Part shown: positions 56,858 to 64,000 of the stretch, one piece after another | Numbering within the stretch: the first letter of the stretch is position 1 | How the letters are laid out: each line of letters starts with the position of its first letter | DNA from: an uncultured Muribaculaceae bacterium | GTDB lineage: Bacteria > Bacteroidota > Bacteroidia > Bacteroidales > Muribaculaceae | NCBI GenBank assembly: GCA_947627615.1 | Contig: CANQWS010000007.1 | Location: 24,411-88,410 of the forward strand | DNA length: 64,000 bases | Direction: 5' to 3' | The notes under the pieces: model-generated | What the model was told of the DNA's origin: nothing | Databases searched by the model: none | The model's input: only the letters and a program-made list of their open reading frames with translations | Program-made: the position numbers and the translations under genes

Positions 56858-58115
56858 GGTGATTATATACAATTAATAACTCGCACATATTGACGCTTCG
56901 TCGAGACCGTAACCGTCCTCTCCACGCCCGTCAAACCCGCCCACCGCGGGCAATAATGTTGCTAAACCCATGCGCTTAATGTTGAGCGCAGCATTGATAT
57001 CCCGATCATGATGTGTACCACAGCCCGGACACGTCCAAGAACGATCTGAAAGCGTTAACGTAGAATTGTGGAAGCCGCAACAACTGCAAGTCTTCGTGCT
57101 CGGCGCCCAACGATCTATGAAAATAAGATTGTGACCAAGCCACTTCGACTTATACTCTAACACTCTGCGAAGCTCGCCCCAACAAATGTTCTGAATGGAT
57201 TTAGCTAACTTATGATTCTTAACCATGCCGACAATATTAAGGTCTTCCATTACTAGCGTTTGGCTTTCACGCAGTAACGTCTTGGCAACATGGTAAATAT
57301 AATTTTTAATTAAATTGCGTTTCTTAATATAGAGTTTGTTAATCTTCAGCCGGATGTGTGCACGGCGCTTAGACCCTTTTGTCTTTCTAGCTTCGTGCTT
57401 CTGCAAGCGTGCTATACGACGGTCGATAGTAGCGTAGAAACGTGGATTAGGTATCTTGTGTCCGTCCGACGTGACGATAAAGTCTTTAAGTCCTAAGTCG
57501 ATACCGACCGTAGTACTGGCATCGACAGGTTGCGGTTCCGGAATCTCCGTAGTAGTCTCCACCAAACATGAAGCGTAGTACTTACCGTCGCTTTCTTGCG
57601 TGACCACAATGTGACGTAAAGTACCGACGAGCTCCCGATCTTTCTTGTACCTAATTAACCCTAATTTAAGGAGTTTAAGCCGTTCTTGATCTTGTAATAC
57701 ATCGCAGAACGGATACGGAAACTTACAAGACTTTCGACTGTGATGCTTCGACTTAAACTTAGGATATCCTTTACCAGATTTGAAGAAGTTCTGATAAGCT
57801 CTATCCATGCTATCGACGGCTTGCGGCAAACATACCGACGGAACGTCCCGCAGCCACGGAAACTCCCCCTTAAGTGGCTTTATTTTCTTAATGAGATCGA
57901 ACTTGGAAAGTTTCGTCTTATCTGTTTCGAACGCCGTCTTCCTAATGTCGAGCGTTTTATTATAGACGAAGCGACAACACCCAAACGTCGCCTGTAACAA
58001 AGCCTGCTGGGCCTTGTTCGGATAAATGCGATATTTGAATGTCTTATGCATGGATGCAAGTTACAACTATTTTACGTTCATTGCAAGAAGTTGTGTAAAA
58101 TTGTATACAATCACC
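56858..58115 (-). mobile_element. TnpB-only IS200/IS605-type element, copy B
   Basis: Inverted relative to all neighbours. Ends are ATTGTATACAAT (58100-58111, tnpB 5' side) and ATTATATACAAT (56862-56873, tnpB 3' side), the same 12-mer palindromes that bound copy A. The insertion begins a few bases after the helicase stop. No tnpA. Confidence 0.7.
56873..58051 (-). CDS. tnpB: TnpB RNA-guided nuclease, copy B
   Basis: 392 residues on the minus strand. Near-copy of the tnpB at 24.0 kb, with all RuvC residues kept (GIDLGLKDF, VMEDLN, HDRDINAALN) and a complete zinc ribbon (CSCCGF ... CPGCG). Differences are spread over the protein (for example VETTTEIPEPQPV for VETGADAPEPQPV), and no stop or frameshift is present, so both copies seem maintained. 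The guide part of its omega RNA would be copied from the 3' end of the helicase gene. Confidence 0.92.
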   Translation of the reverse strand: MHKTFKYRIYPNKAQQALLQATFGCCRFVYNKTLDIRKTAFETDKTKLSKFDLIKKIKPLKGEFPWLRDVPSVCLPQAVDSMDRAYQNFFKSGKGYPKFKSKHHSRKSCKFPYPFCDVLQDQERLKLLKLGLIRYKKDRELVGTLRHIVVTQESDGKYYASCLVETTTEIPEPQPVDASTTVGIDLGLKDFIVTSDGHKIPNPRFYATIDRRIARLQKHEARKTKGSKRRAHIRLKINKLYIKKRNLIKNYIYHVAKTLLRESQTLVMEDLNIVGMVKNHKLAKSIQNICWGELRRVLEYKSKWLGHNLIFIDRWAPSTKTCSCCGFHNSTLTLSDRSWTCPGCGTHHDRDINAALNIKRMGLATLLPAVGGFDGRGEDGYGLDEASICASY

Positions 58116-58169
58116 CGTGGTTATTCTTGGGAGCGGGGCCGTGTTTTATTAAAACTGTCTGCTGGCATG

Positions 58170-58182
58170 CAATTATATATCC
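58170..58182 (+). promoter_or_regulatory. Late promoter element (copy 9)
   Basis: CAATTATATATCC followed by ATGAAAT, 16 bases before ATG 58199. Confidence 0.85.
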
Positions 58183-58198
58183 ATGAAATATTATAGCT

Positions 58199-58645
58199 AT
58201 GAGGTTTCCTATTGAAGTTCATAACAAGTTTATCCCGGTTAGTGGTTTTAGTTGGATGACGTGGCTTGTGTTCTGTTTCACGCGCAAGCCGAAGGACGTC
58301 CATCTGGAGGGTACTACTCGCCGACACGAGTTGGTTCACGTGGTGCAACAGGGGGAATTAAGCGTCTTGTTTACCGTCATCCTCCTTCCCATAGCCATCC
58401 ATTTTAGTTTTGCATGGTGGGCTTGGACTCTGGTGATTCTGGGCATTCTGTTTGCAGGTTGGATTTGCTATGGTATTAGTAATGCCATAGAGTTCTTTTG
58501 CCCTCCGTTTGGCAAGAGCTATTATTACACGTGCTGGGAGACGGAGGCTTATAATCACGAGGACGATCCGGGGTACTTACGTCGTCGGATTCCGATCTGG
58601 GGTTCTTTGAAGCACATTCCGAATCGGCTTGTGCGTCATAAATAA
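58199..58645 (+). CDS. Membrane protein with HExxH metalloprotease-like motif
   Basis: 148 residues. HELVH (about 42-46, in RRHELVHVVQQGE) is a zincin-like motif, with a possible third ligand in the later CWETEAYNHEDD. Two membrane helices lie between (about 52-70 LFTVILLPIAIHFSF and 73-92 WTLVILGILFAGWICYG). The rest is basic. Late expression from its own promoter fits a lysis or virion-release role, but a structural, non-catalytic use is possible too. Confidence 0.65.
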   Translation: MRFPIEVHNKFIPVSGFSWMTWLVFCFTRKPKDVHLEGTTRRHELVHVVQQGELSVLFTVILLPIAIHFSFAWWAWTLVILGILFAGWICYGISNAIEFFCPPFGKSYYYTCWETEAYNHEDDPGYLRRRIPIWGSLKHIPNRLVRHK

Positions 58646-58665
58646 TAGTTACTTTTTTGTTCGAG

Positions 58666-58677
58666 CATTATATATCC
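58666..58677 (+). promoter_or_regulatory. Late promoter element (copy 10, variant)
   Basis: CATTATATATCC, one A shorter than the consensus and without the downstream AAAT, 64 bases before ATG 58742. Confidence 0.65.
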
Positions 58678-58741
58678 AACATCTTGTAAGACTACGCAGA
58701 GTGGTCTTGTGAGGTGTTTTTGTTTAAATGATTTATTTGTT

Positions 58742-61700
58742 ATGGGTGATTTTTATACTCATGTTGTAGCGATCGATGATGATTCGATTGGTACGGCTCC
58801 GGAGTCCACGGGTGTTCGCCGTGTTGGTGACTCTGTTAGTTCGTTCCTGCAGGTGGAGTCGGGTGCTTCGCGTCGTGTTACGGACGCGCGTCGTGGTGGT
58901 TTCACTGATGGGGAGATTCACAAGGTGGCTTGTAGTCTTTGCAGCATGTCGCGTGGCAGTCGCCGTGCGTCTTTGGCTAAGATGAGCGCTCCTTTGCGTC
59001 GTCGTCTTCTTGCGGAGGGTAAGCGCATTCAGTCTGTTGTTGCGGATTCGTTTATCGAGTACACGCCGGAGGTCTGCTGGGCCATCAATGACATTATAGA
59101 GAATGATTCGTCTGCGGGTTATGACATCTTGAAGTCTAAGTATCGTTCTTTGCCTCCGGAGGTTAAGACGTTCTATGACGAGTTTTTGAAGAACCGTTAC
59201 TCTCCTGCTGCTGTTCGTGCACAGGAGATGCTTGGTCCTTATCGTCTTGTTCAGGATGATGCTCGTGTGGAGGCCTTCCTTGAGGGTGGTTCTACGCAGG
59301 AGGGTGCTTTGGATGAGGTTATTGAGGAGGCTTCTGTTTCTGGCGAGGAGCTGTACGAGACTACTCAGGAGAAACTTGACGAGCTTGGCGAGCGTGCTCA
59401 GTCGGCTGCTATGACTTTCATTGAGGAGGTTTCTAATATCTACGAGGAGGGCATTGCGGATGTTGTTTCGGCCCAGACGTTGGCTTCCGCCGAGGAGGCT
59501 ACGGAGGATGTCTTGGAGGCACCTATTCCGGAGGAGGATGTTGATGCCCTTCCTGATCCGAATGTGGATGATACGGATGCCGGAGCTTCGTCGGAGGTTC
59601 AGGATTCTGCCGCGTCTCCGGAGTTTGTTGTTCATGGTACTATTGATCCCGTAGATGATCCCGATTGGGCGTCTAAGAGTAAAGCTACCAATTGGGATAT
59701 TGTAGACCTTGCTAGTTACACTCAGCGTCAGGAGTTCTTGGGTTCGCTTGGGAAGAAGGATGCTAAGGGTCGTGATCTTTATGGTCTTCGTTACTATTCT
59801 CCCAATGGTCGCAATTCGAGTGTTGCGGAGTTGATCTTCGAGGATTACTCTCGTTTGCTTGATCGTGCTAAGGCAGCATCATCGTCTAAGCCTGTTGCCG
59901 ATGACGTCGATGGCTTGGTGTTGGCTTCGGAGCTTTCCGCTCAGCCGCTGCCTGCTGCTCAGGCTATTCAGGCTGCTCCAGTTGTTGAGGGTGCTATGTC
60001 GCAGGCTGTTCCGTCCGTTCCGGTTAACGTTGGTACTACGGTTCAGGTTTCGTATTTGGGTAATGTTTATTCGGGTGTCATCACTTCTGTTGGCAATGGT
60101 GTTGCCGTCATCGAGGGTCTTCCTTTTGAGTACTTCTCCTTGCGTCAGGCCGAGGGTGCCTTCACGGGTTCTGATGATGACGTGACTTTCGCCCTTGCGG
60201 ATGTCGTTCCGGTTCAGATTGTCGAGGAGACGTCTGTTGCACCTTCGTCGAATGATGCTGACGTTATTATGGCTTCGGAGGATGTTGTTGAGGGCGATGA
60301 TGCTCCGATAAGTGCGCCGGAGGAGATTCAGGCTACGGAGGATGAGATTATCGAGGATTCTGCTTCAGAGGAGTCTTCTAAGCTGATGGGTCGCATTCTT
60401 AATGCCTACTTGGACCGGGGTGCTGCTGACGAGTTCGACGTCTATTTGACGGACGATAAGAGTGGTGGTCCTCGCCTGCATATCGAGTGCGGCGATGACT
60501 CGCTTCATGCTTCTATTTTCCACCGTGGTAATCGTGGTTGGAATAAGGTTTACACGTTCGAGTCGGATGACGCTGCCATTGCGGCTGTTGAGGAGTTGAC
60601 GGACGATGTTCTTGCGAAGCTTCCCGGCGTCATGGCGGAGCCTGTAGATGCTTCTGCTTTGCTGTTCGATAGTGTTCGTGACGATGTCGATCCTGCTGTT
60701 GTTTCGGAGTTCGAGTCTGTCGTGGGTCCTGAGATTCTCAACGACGTTGCTCCGCTTATTCATGTAGTTCATACGACCGAGGATGATGTTGTTCGACGGA
60801 GTGTATGGTCTTCGTTGAAGTCCATTGCGGAGGATATTATTCTGGACTTTGGTGACACTTTGGGTGGGTTGTCTGTAGGTGATATCTTGTCTATCTTCAA
60901 TAGTCACAAGTTTTCTACGCCGTGGGGTGCTGTTGTAGACTCTGCTGTTTCGGATGCTGCCGTTAACTTCACGGTCGATCAAATTATGACGGCTTTGCGC
61001 AATGGGGTTGACATTGCTAATGCGGATGATTCTGTATCTATCGTTTTTGATGATGGTGATGGTCTTGGTGATGTATTCGTATTCACCACGCCGTCGGGGT
61101 CGGTTGTTAAGGATGGCTCCGAGGCTGTTGCTTACTTGTCGGATCATCTTGCTGAGTTTAAGGACGCTATTTCGAATTCCTATGACGATATCTCAAAGGC
61201 TTTGGCTTCTGCGGGGTCCCCTACAGGCGAGGTTCCTGTGGAGGATGCGGAAGGCGATGTTTCTCCTGAAGTTGTGGTTGAAGATGCACCGCATGCCGTA
61301 GACGAGACTTCCGATCCTGCAGCTATTGACTGGGGTGCTGTGGCTTTGGTTCTGAAGGACTGGGGTCTTGCTAATTGCTTCACTTTGGCTCAGACGCCCG
61401 ATCAGACTCATTTGGTTTCCGCTGCGGAGGCTTTGGCTTCGGCATTGTCTTCGGATACCCGTCTGGAGACTCGTCTTGATGCTTCTGTTCCTCGTATTCT
61501 TTGCAAGGATCAACGGTTTATTGACATCAAGGCCGATGGTGTCTATGTAGGCACTACGTTGTTTGTTTACCAGACTGCCGATGATGCTATTGTTACCTTC
61601 GCGTCTACCATGTCGAATGCTGCTATTCAGCTTGCTCATAAGATTTACGATGCTACGGCTTCGGATGTTGTTGCTGAGGTTGCGAATGAGTTATCGGAGG

Positions 61701-62413
61701 AAGAGGAGATCGCTCTGCTGCAGGATTCTTTGGAGACGGTTCGTTCGAAGGCTGATTGGAAGGATCGCCCGTGGGCGCAGCATGCATCTTTCCTCCAGAA
61801 GTATCCGCGTCTTCGTATGGTGATCGACGACGAGAGTATTTTGTCGGACGCCGCTAAGCAGGAGGTTTTGCGGTCTATCGAGAACGAGATTTCGGAGGCT
61901 TTGAAGTCTAAGAACATTTTGATTGAGGATTCTGCGTCTCTGGCTATCGACCCTGACAAGGTGAAGGATAGCGCTCCTAATACTTTGGACATTCCTCATA
62001 CGGCTTCGACTTACCATCGTGTTCGCAATACCCGTAAGGTTCTTGACTCGGTTCTTTCTGTTGCTTCGGAGATCATGGGTGAGCGCATTAGTGCCGCTAA
62101 CTACAAGAGTCTCTGCAAGTCTTCGAGTAAGGCCGCTAAGGCGAAGGTTCAGCGTGTTGTGGATACAGCCGTTGTTATGAACGAGTTGGACTTGATTTGT
62201 CCCGACTTGTACAAGCGCAAGTTAACGGATTCCTATTGGGTTTGTGACAATGCGTCGCGTGTTTCGGATTCGTTCAAGCTGGATGCTTCGTTTGCTGCGG
62301 GTCATGGTTGCTTGGTATCTAATGCTCCGCTGGATGCGGACGTTGTTGCGGATCGGGAGGTTTCGAGCTTCAAGCTCAAGAATGGCTCTGAGCTTCACGT
62401 AGTTTTGATCTAA
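58742..62413 (+). CDS. Very large acidic late protein with repeated modules and [VIL]xDS sites
   Basis: 1,223 residues from ATG 58742; the in-frame start at 58709 would reach toward the promoter. N-terminus MGDFYTHV as in the 28.2 kb protein. At least three similar beta-then-helix modules (ending FESDDAAIAAVEEL, GSEAVAYLSDHL, QTADDAIVTFASTM) are joined by acidic, Ala/Glu/Asp-rich linkers. About a dozen [VIL]-x-D-S tetrapeptides occur (VGDS, VADS, VQDS, IEDS twice, LFDS, VVDS, LQDS, VKDS, VLDS, LTDS, VSDS), several in linkers. It may be an internal head polyprotein or scaffold cut by the prohead protease. Not recognised by family. Confidence 0.7.
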   Translation: MGDFYTHVVAIDDDSIGTAPESTGVRRVGDSVSSFLQVESGASRRVTDARRGGFTDGEIHKVACSLCSMSRGSRRASLAKMSAPLRRRLLAEGKRIQSVVADSFIEYTPEVCWAINDIIENDSSAGYDILKSKYRSLPPEVKTFYDEFLKNRYSPAAVRAQEMLGPYRLVQDDARVEAFLEGGSTQEGALDEVIEEASVSGEELYETTQEKLDELGERAQSAAMTFIEEVSNIYEEGIADVVSAQTLASAEEATEDVLEAPIPEEDVDALPDPNVDDTDAGASSEVQDSAASPEFVVHGTIDPVDDPDWASKSKATNWDIVDLASYTQRQEFLGSLGKKDAKGRDLYGLRYYSPNGRNSSVAELIFEDYSRLLDRAKAASSSKPVADDVDGLVLASELSAQPLPAAQAIQAAPVVEGAMSQAVPSVPVNVGTTVQVSYLGNVYSGVITSVGNGVAVIEGLPFEYFSLRQAEGAFTGSDDDVTFALADVVPVQIVEETSVAPSSNDADVIMASEDVVEGDDAPISAPEEIQATEDEIIEDSASEESSKLMGRILNAYLDRGAADEFDVYLTDDKSGGPRLHIECGDDSLHASIFHRGNRGWNKVYTFESDDAAIAAVEELTDDVLAKLPGVMAEPVDASALLFDSVRDDVDPAVVSEFESVVGPEILNDVAPLIHVVHTTEDDVVRRSVWSSLKSIAEDIILDFGDTLGGLSVGDILSIFNSHKFSTPWGAVVDSAVSDAAVNFTVDQIMTALRNGVDIANADDSVSIVFDDGDGLGDVFVFTTPSGSVVKDGSEAVAYLSDHLAEFKDAISNSYDDISKALASAGSPTGEVPVEDAEGDVSPEVVVEDAPHAVDETSDPAAIDWGAVALVLKDWGLANCFTLAQTPDQTHLVSAAEALASALSSDTRLETRLDASVPRILCKDQRFIDIKADGVYVGTTLFVYQTADDAIVTFASTMSNAAIQLAHKIYDATASDVVAEVANELSEEEEIALLQDSLETVRSKADWKDRPWAQHASFLQKYPRLRMVIDDESILSDAAKQEVLRSIENEISEALKSKNILIEDSASLAIDPDKVKDSAPNTLDIPHTASTYHRVRNTRKVLDSVLSVASEIMGERISAANYKSLCKSSSKAAKAKVQRVVDTAVVMNELDLICPDLYKRKLTDSYWVCDNASRVSDSFKLDASFAAGHGCLVSNAPLDADVVADREVSSFKLKNGSELHVVLI

Positions 62414-62433
62414 CGAACTTTAGATACGTTGAG

Positions 62434-62466
62434 AAGGTTGCTGGGGATGTTCCTAGCAACCTTTTT
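62434..62466 (+). terminator. Terminator after the large acidic protein
   Basis: Perfect 9-bp stem AAGGTTGCT / AGCAACCTT with a 12-base loop running into six T. Confidence 0.9.
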
Positions 62467-62476
62467 TATGTATCTC

Positions 62477-62989
62477 ATGGAAGTTAAGAGTGATTTCGCA
62501 TACAAGTCTCCTTTGGGGGGCGTTAGTCTTCAAGTGACGTTTGCGGTTCCGGATGAGGTTGATGACTTAGACTTCATACCTCGGGTTGCGGATAGTGTTT
62601 CCGTTTTATGCGACCGGACTTTCACCGTTGGTGACTTTGTTGTTCGAGGCATGGTTGCGAAGTACCCTTCGGAGTCGCTTCCGGAGTTAGCTTCTACGCT
62701 GTACACGGTTTGGGTTTATGTTTATTGCCAGCCGGAGGATTTCTTTTCGGCCGTAGGTACCGACTCTGCTCAGGACATTATGATCCAGCGTTGGAATTCG
62801 GATTCTATTCATGGGTTCGTTTCTAAGCGTTTGGTTTCGCTTGGGTCGTTTCCGTTTTCGTCGTTGCTGTCTACGGAGATCCATAAGTCACTGGGTATTG
62901 CTATGTGTACGTGGTGGCACGTGTGCCTTCAGGACATTTACTGGCGACATATGGAGTCGCTTAAGGTTCCCGCTCTGGTTGTAGATTAG
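62477..62989 (+). CDS. Unknown protein of the replication region
   Basis: 170 residues from ATG 62477 (ATG 62468 would add three). The frame continues upstream through the terminator, so a longer start is unlikely. Soluble alpha/beta protein (GVSLQVTFAVPDEVDDLDF; TLYTVWVYVYCQPEDFFSAVG; KSLGIAMCTWWHVCLQDIYW). No motif recognised. It precedes the CHC2 primase gene by 14 bases. Confidence 0.65.
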   Translation: MEVKSDFAYKSPLGGVSLQVTFAVPDEVDDLDFIPRVADSVSVLCDRTFTVGDFVVRGMVAKYPSESLPELASTLYTVWVYVYCQPEDFFSAVGTDSAQDIMIQRWNSDSIHGFVSKRLVSLGSFPFSSLLSTEIHKSLGIAMCTWWHVCLQDIYWRHMESLKVPALVVD

Positions 62990-63003
62990 TCACCTGCTTC
63001 CCT

Positions 63004-63399
63004 ATGGGCCGCTTCAATCCTAAGTTAGCACAGTGGGTAAATTCCAACTTATCGTTCCGTGATGAGTATAAGGCTATTTTCGGCAAGGAGTTGGATTACG
63101 GTACTTGCTACTGTCCTTTTCATGCTAACACGGATACGAAGGCAGCTAAGCTATATGGTAATTGGTTGAAGTGCTATGGTGAATGCCAGCGGTCTTATAG
63201 TGTTTATGACTTGCTTTGTAAGTTCAATCCTGATCGCCTCCGTGAGTTGCGTTACTCGGGTGTTTTGCCGGAGCAGGGTGTTGTCTTTCGCAATGACGTT
63301 AAGCCAGTAGTTTTTTCCTACGCTTCGGCGTCGGATATACCTTCGGATTTGGTTCCGGGGTCTTTTGAGTTTTATACTTTCATTTCGGATTTTCAATGA
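63004..63399 (+). CDS. CHC2-type primase zinc-finger protein (no TOPRIM)
   Basis: 131 residues. CPFH (about 38-41), then ANTDTKAAKLYG-NWLKCYGEC gives the CxxH...CxxxC zinc-binding pattern and strand order of DnaG CHC2 domains, followed by the usual helix YSVYDLLCKF. This domain recognises the template start site for primer synthesis. The catalytic TOPRIM domain is missing after it; a TOPRIM-only protein lies at 4.9 kb. Its stop overlaps the next start (ATGA). Confidence 0.75.
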   Translation: MGRFNPKLAQWVNSNLSFRDEYKAIFGKELDYGTCYCPFHANTDTKAAKLYGNWLKCYGECQRSYSVYDLLCKFNPDRLRELRYSGVLPEQGVVFRNDVKPVVFSYASASDIPSDLVPGSFEFYTFISDFQ

Positions 63400-63572
63400 G
63401 TGCTTTGCAGAAGAAGACGTTGGTGTATGTCGATGGTCATACGGAGGATGTCATTATACTTTTCACTTTGGAGATGTGCTACGTTGTTCTGGCTTCTAAC
63501 CGCCGGGTTGTTTTGGTTTCCCGTGGTGTTGTCAAGAACGTTGTTCCTTACGTTAAGCGCCAGAAGGAGTAG
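63396..63572 (+). CDS. Small unknown protein
   Basis: 58 residues from ATG 63396, overlapping the stop of the CHC2 gene. Beta-rich (TLVYVDGHTEDVIILFTLEM; NRRVVLVSRGVVKNVV) with a basic end. It is coupled to the primase zinc protein and is followed six bases later by the polymerase-like gene. Function unknown. Confidence 0.6.
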   Translation: MSALQKKTLVYVDGHTEDVIILFTLEMCYVVLASNRRVVLVSRGVVKNVVPYVKRQKE

Positions 63573-63578
63573 GTATCT

Positions 63579-64000
63579 ATGTTGTGGGGCACTTTTAACG
63601 GGTATCGCGTTGGGTTAGTTCAGTCTTTACACGACTTGGATTTGATTCGTAGTAGTTTGTATCCCGGCATTATTTGCGGACTTGATGTAGAGTCTCAGGG
63701 CCTTTCATACGTGCGTCATCGGGTTGTGGGTGTATGTATTGCTACGGGTAAGACTTACAGCAAGGATGACTATTGTGGTTATTACATTCCGATTCGTCAT
63801 GTGGGCTATCACGCCAATCTTCCGGTTGACCTTGTTATTGCTTTCGTGCAGTATGTCGTCGATAATTATATGACGATGTGGTGGAACCGGAGTTTCGACT
63901 TTTCTATGTTGGAGCTTGACGGGTTCAAGGCACCTTTTGTTGGTAAGACTCATGACGTCCAGTTCATGGCGCATGAGATTTTCAATGAGCGTTATCCTAA
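63579..64000 (+). CDS. 3'-5' exonuclease domain, start of a family A DNA polymerase (truncated by window end)
   Basis: The frame is open from ATG 63579 to the end of the window (140 codons seen). ICGLDVESQGL carries the ExoI Asp-x-Glu; VRHRVVGVCIATG, GYYIPIRHVG and WWNRSFDFSML (ExoII Asn/Asp region) follow in the order of DEDD exonucleases at the N-terminus of DNA polymerase I-type enzymes. The remainder, including the polymerase domain, lies beyond the window. It fits next to the primase and helicase genes. Confidence 0.75.
   Translation, partial: MLWGTFNGYRVGLVQSLHDLDLIRSSLYPGIICGLDVESQGLSYVRHRVVGVCIATGKTYSKDDYCGYYIPIRHVGYHANLPVDLVIAFVQYVVDNYMTMWWNRSFDFSMLELDGFKAPFVGKTHDVQFMAHEIFNERYP

Noticed and set aside
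1..64000. Alternative genetic code as in some gut megaphages (TAG recoded)
   Set aside because: TAG, TAA and TGA all end well-supported genes immediately before the next start codon, so the standard code applies.
1..64000. Prophage of a bacterial chromosome
   Set aside because: No integrase, repressor, attachment site or host gene is visible, and the replication and structural content is that of a lytic T4-like phage.

Overview
The window is a piece of a large, strictly lytic-looking tailed phage (T4-like contractile-tail myovirus) that infects a member of the Bacteroidota. The virion genes establish the phage: large terminase, portal, T4 gp21-type prohead protease, T4 gp23-type major capsid protein, neck proteins, contractile sheath, tube, tape measure, tail lysin and a baseplate set (LysM/gp53-like, hub, OB-fold spike, gp25-like, gp6-like). 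The host follows from seven intergenic promoters with the Bacteroidota housekeeping layout TTG-N20-TAnnTTTG, all with exactly 20 bases between the boxes. The standard code with TAG, TAA and TGA stops is used. No integrase, repressor or lysogeny module is visible. Nearly everything reads on the + strand; the only convincing minus-strand gene is an inserted tnpB. Both window edges cut genes.

Layout. 0.3-6.3 kb: an early operon from a host-type promoter, with tightly overlapping small genes, a 927-residue radical SAM protein, a winged-helix-like protein, a primase TOPRIM protein and a Dam-type DNA adenine methylase. 6.3-11.6 kb: a second host-type promoter, a small membrane protein broken by a tnpB remnant, a DnaX-like clamp loader carrying a 445-residue LAGLIDADG intein inside its P-loop, an internally duplicated protein, and a sigma-region-2-like protein. 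11.6-22.7 kb: ferritin-like protein, packaging and head genes, interrupted by an antitoxin-toxin-antitoxin module at 16.6-17.4 kb. 22.7-26.5 kb: accessory insert (GIY-YIG endonuclease with a pseudoknot-capable leader, TnpB element, small genes). 26.5-48.4 kb: neck, tail and baseplate, with a second GIY-YIG gene at 29.5 kb. 48.4-54.6 kb: SF2 helicase, three host-promoter clusters of small genes, a holin-like protein, two leucine tRNAs and an IS200/IS605-type remnant. 54.6-64 kb: DnaB-like helicase, second TnpB element (minus), HExxH membrane protein, a 1,223-residue acidic protein, a CHC2 primase zinc-finger protein and the start of a family A DNA polymerase-like exonuclease.

The genes appear to work in two transcription classes. 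Early and accessory genes follow host-type promoters. Structural genes follow a second, phage-specific element, CAATTATATATCC, found ten times, always just upstream of head, tail or other presumed late genes. The sigma-like protein at 10.1 kb is the natural candidate to read it, paralleling T4 gp55 and its TATAAATA promoters.

The most unusual signals are this late regulon; the P-loop intein; a primase whose zinc and TOPRIM domains are in separate distant genes; the antitoxin-toxin-antitoxin triplet; a recurrent [VIL]-x-D-S motif in the capsid protein, the protease and the 1,223-residue protein that could be the maturation cleavage site; and a shared N-terminal peptide that could be a capsid-targeting tag.
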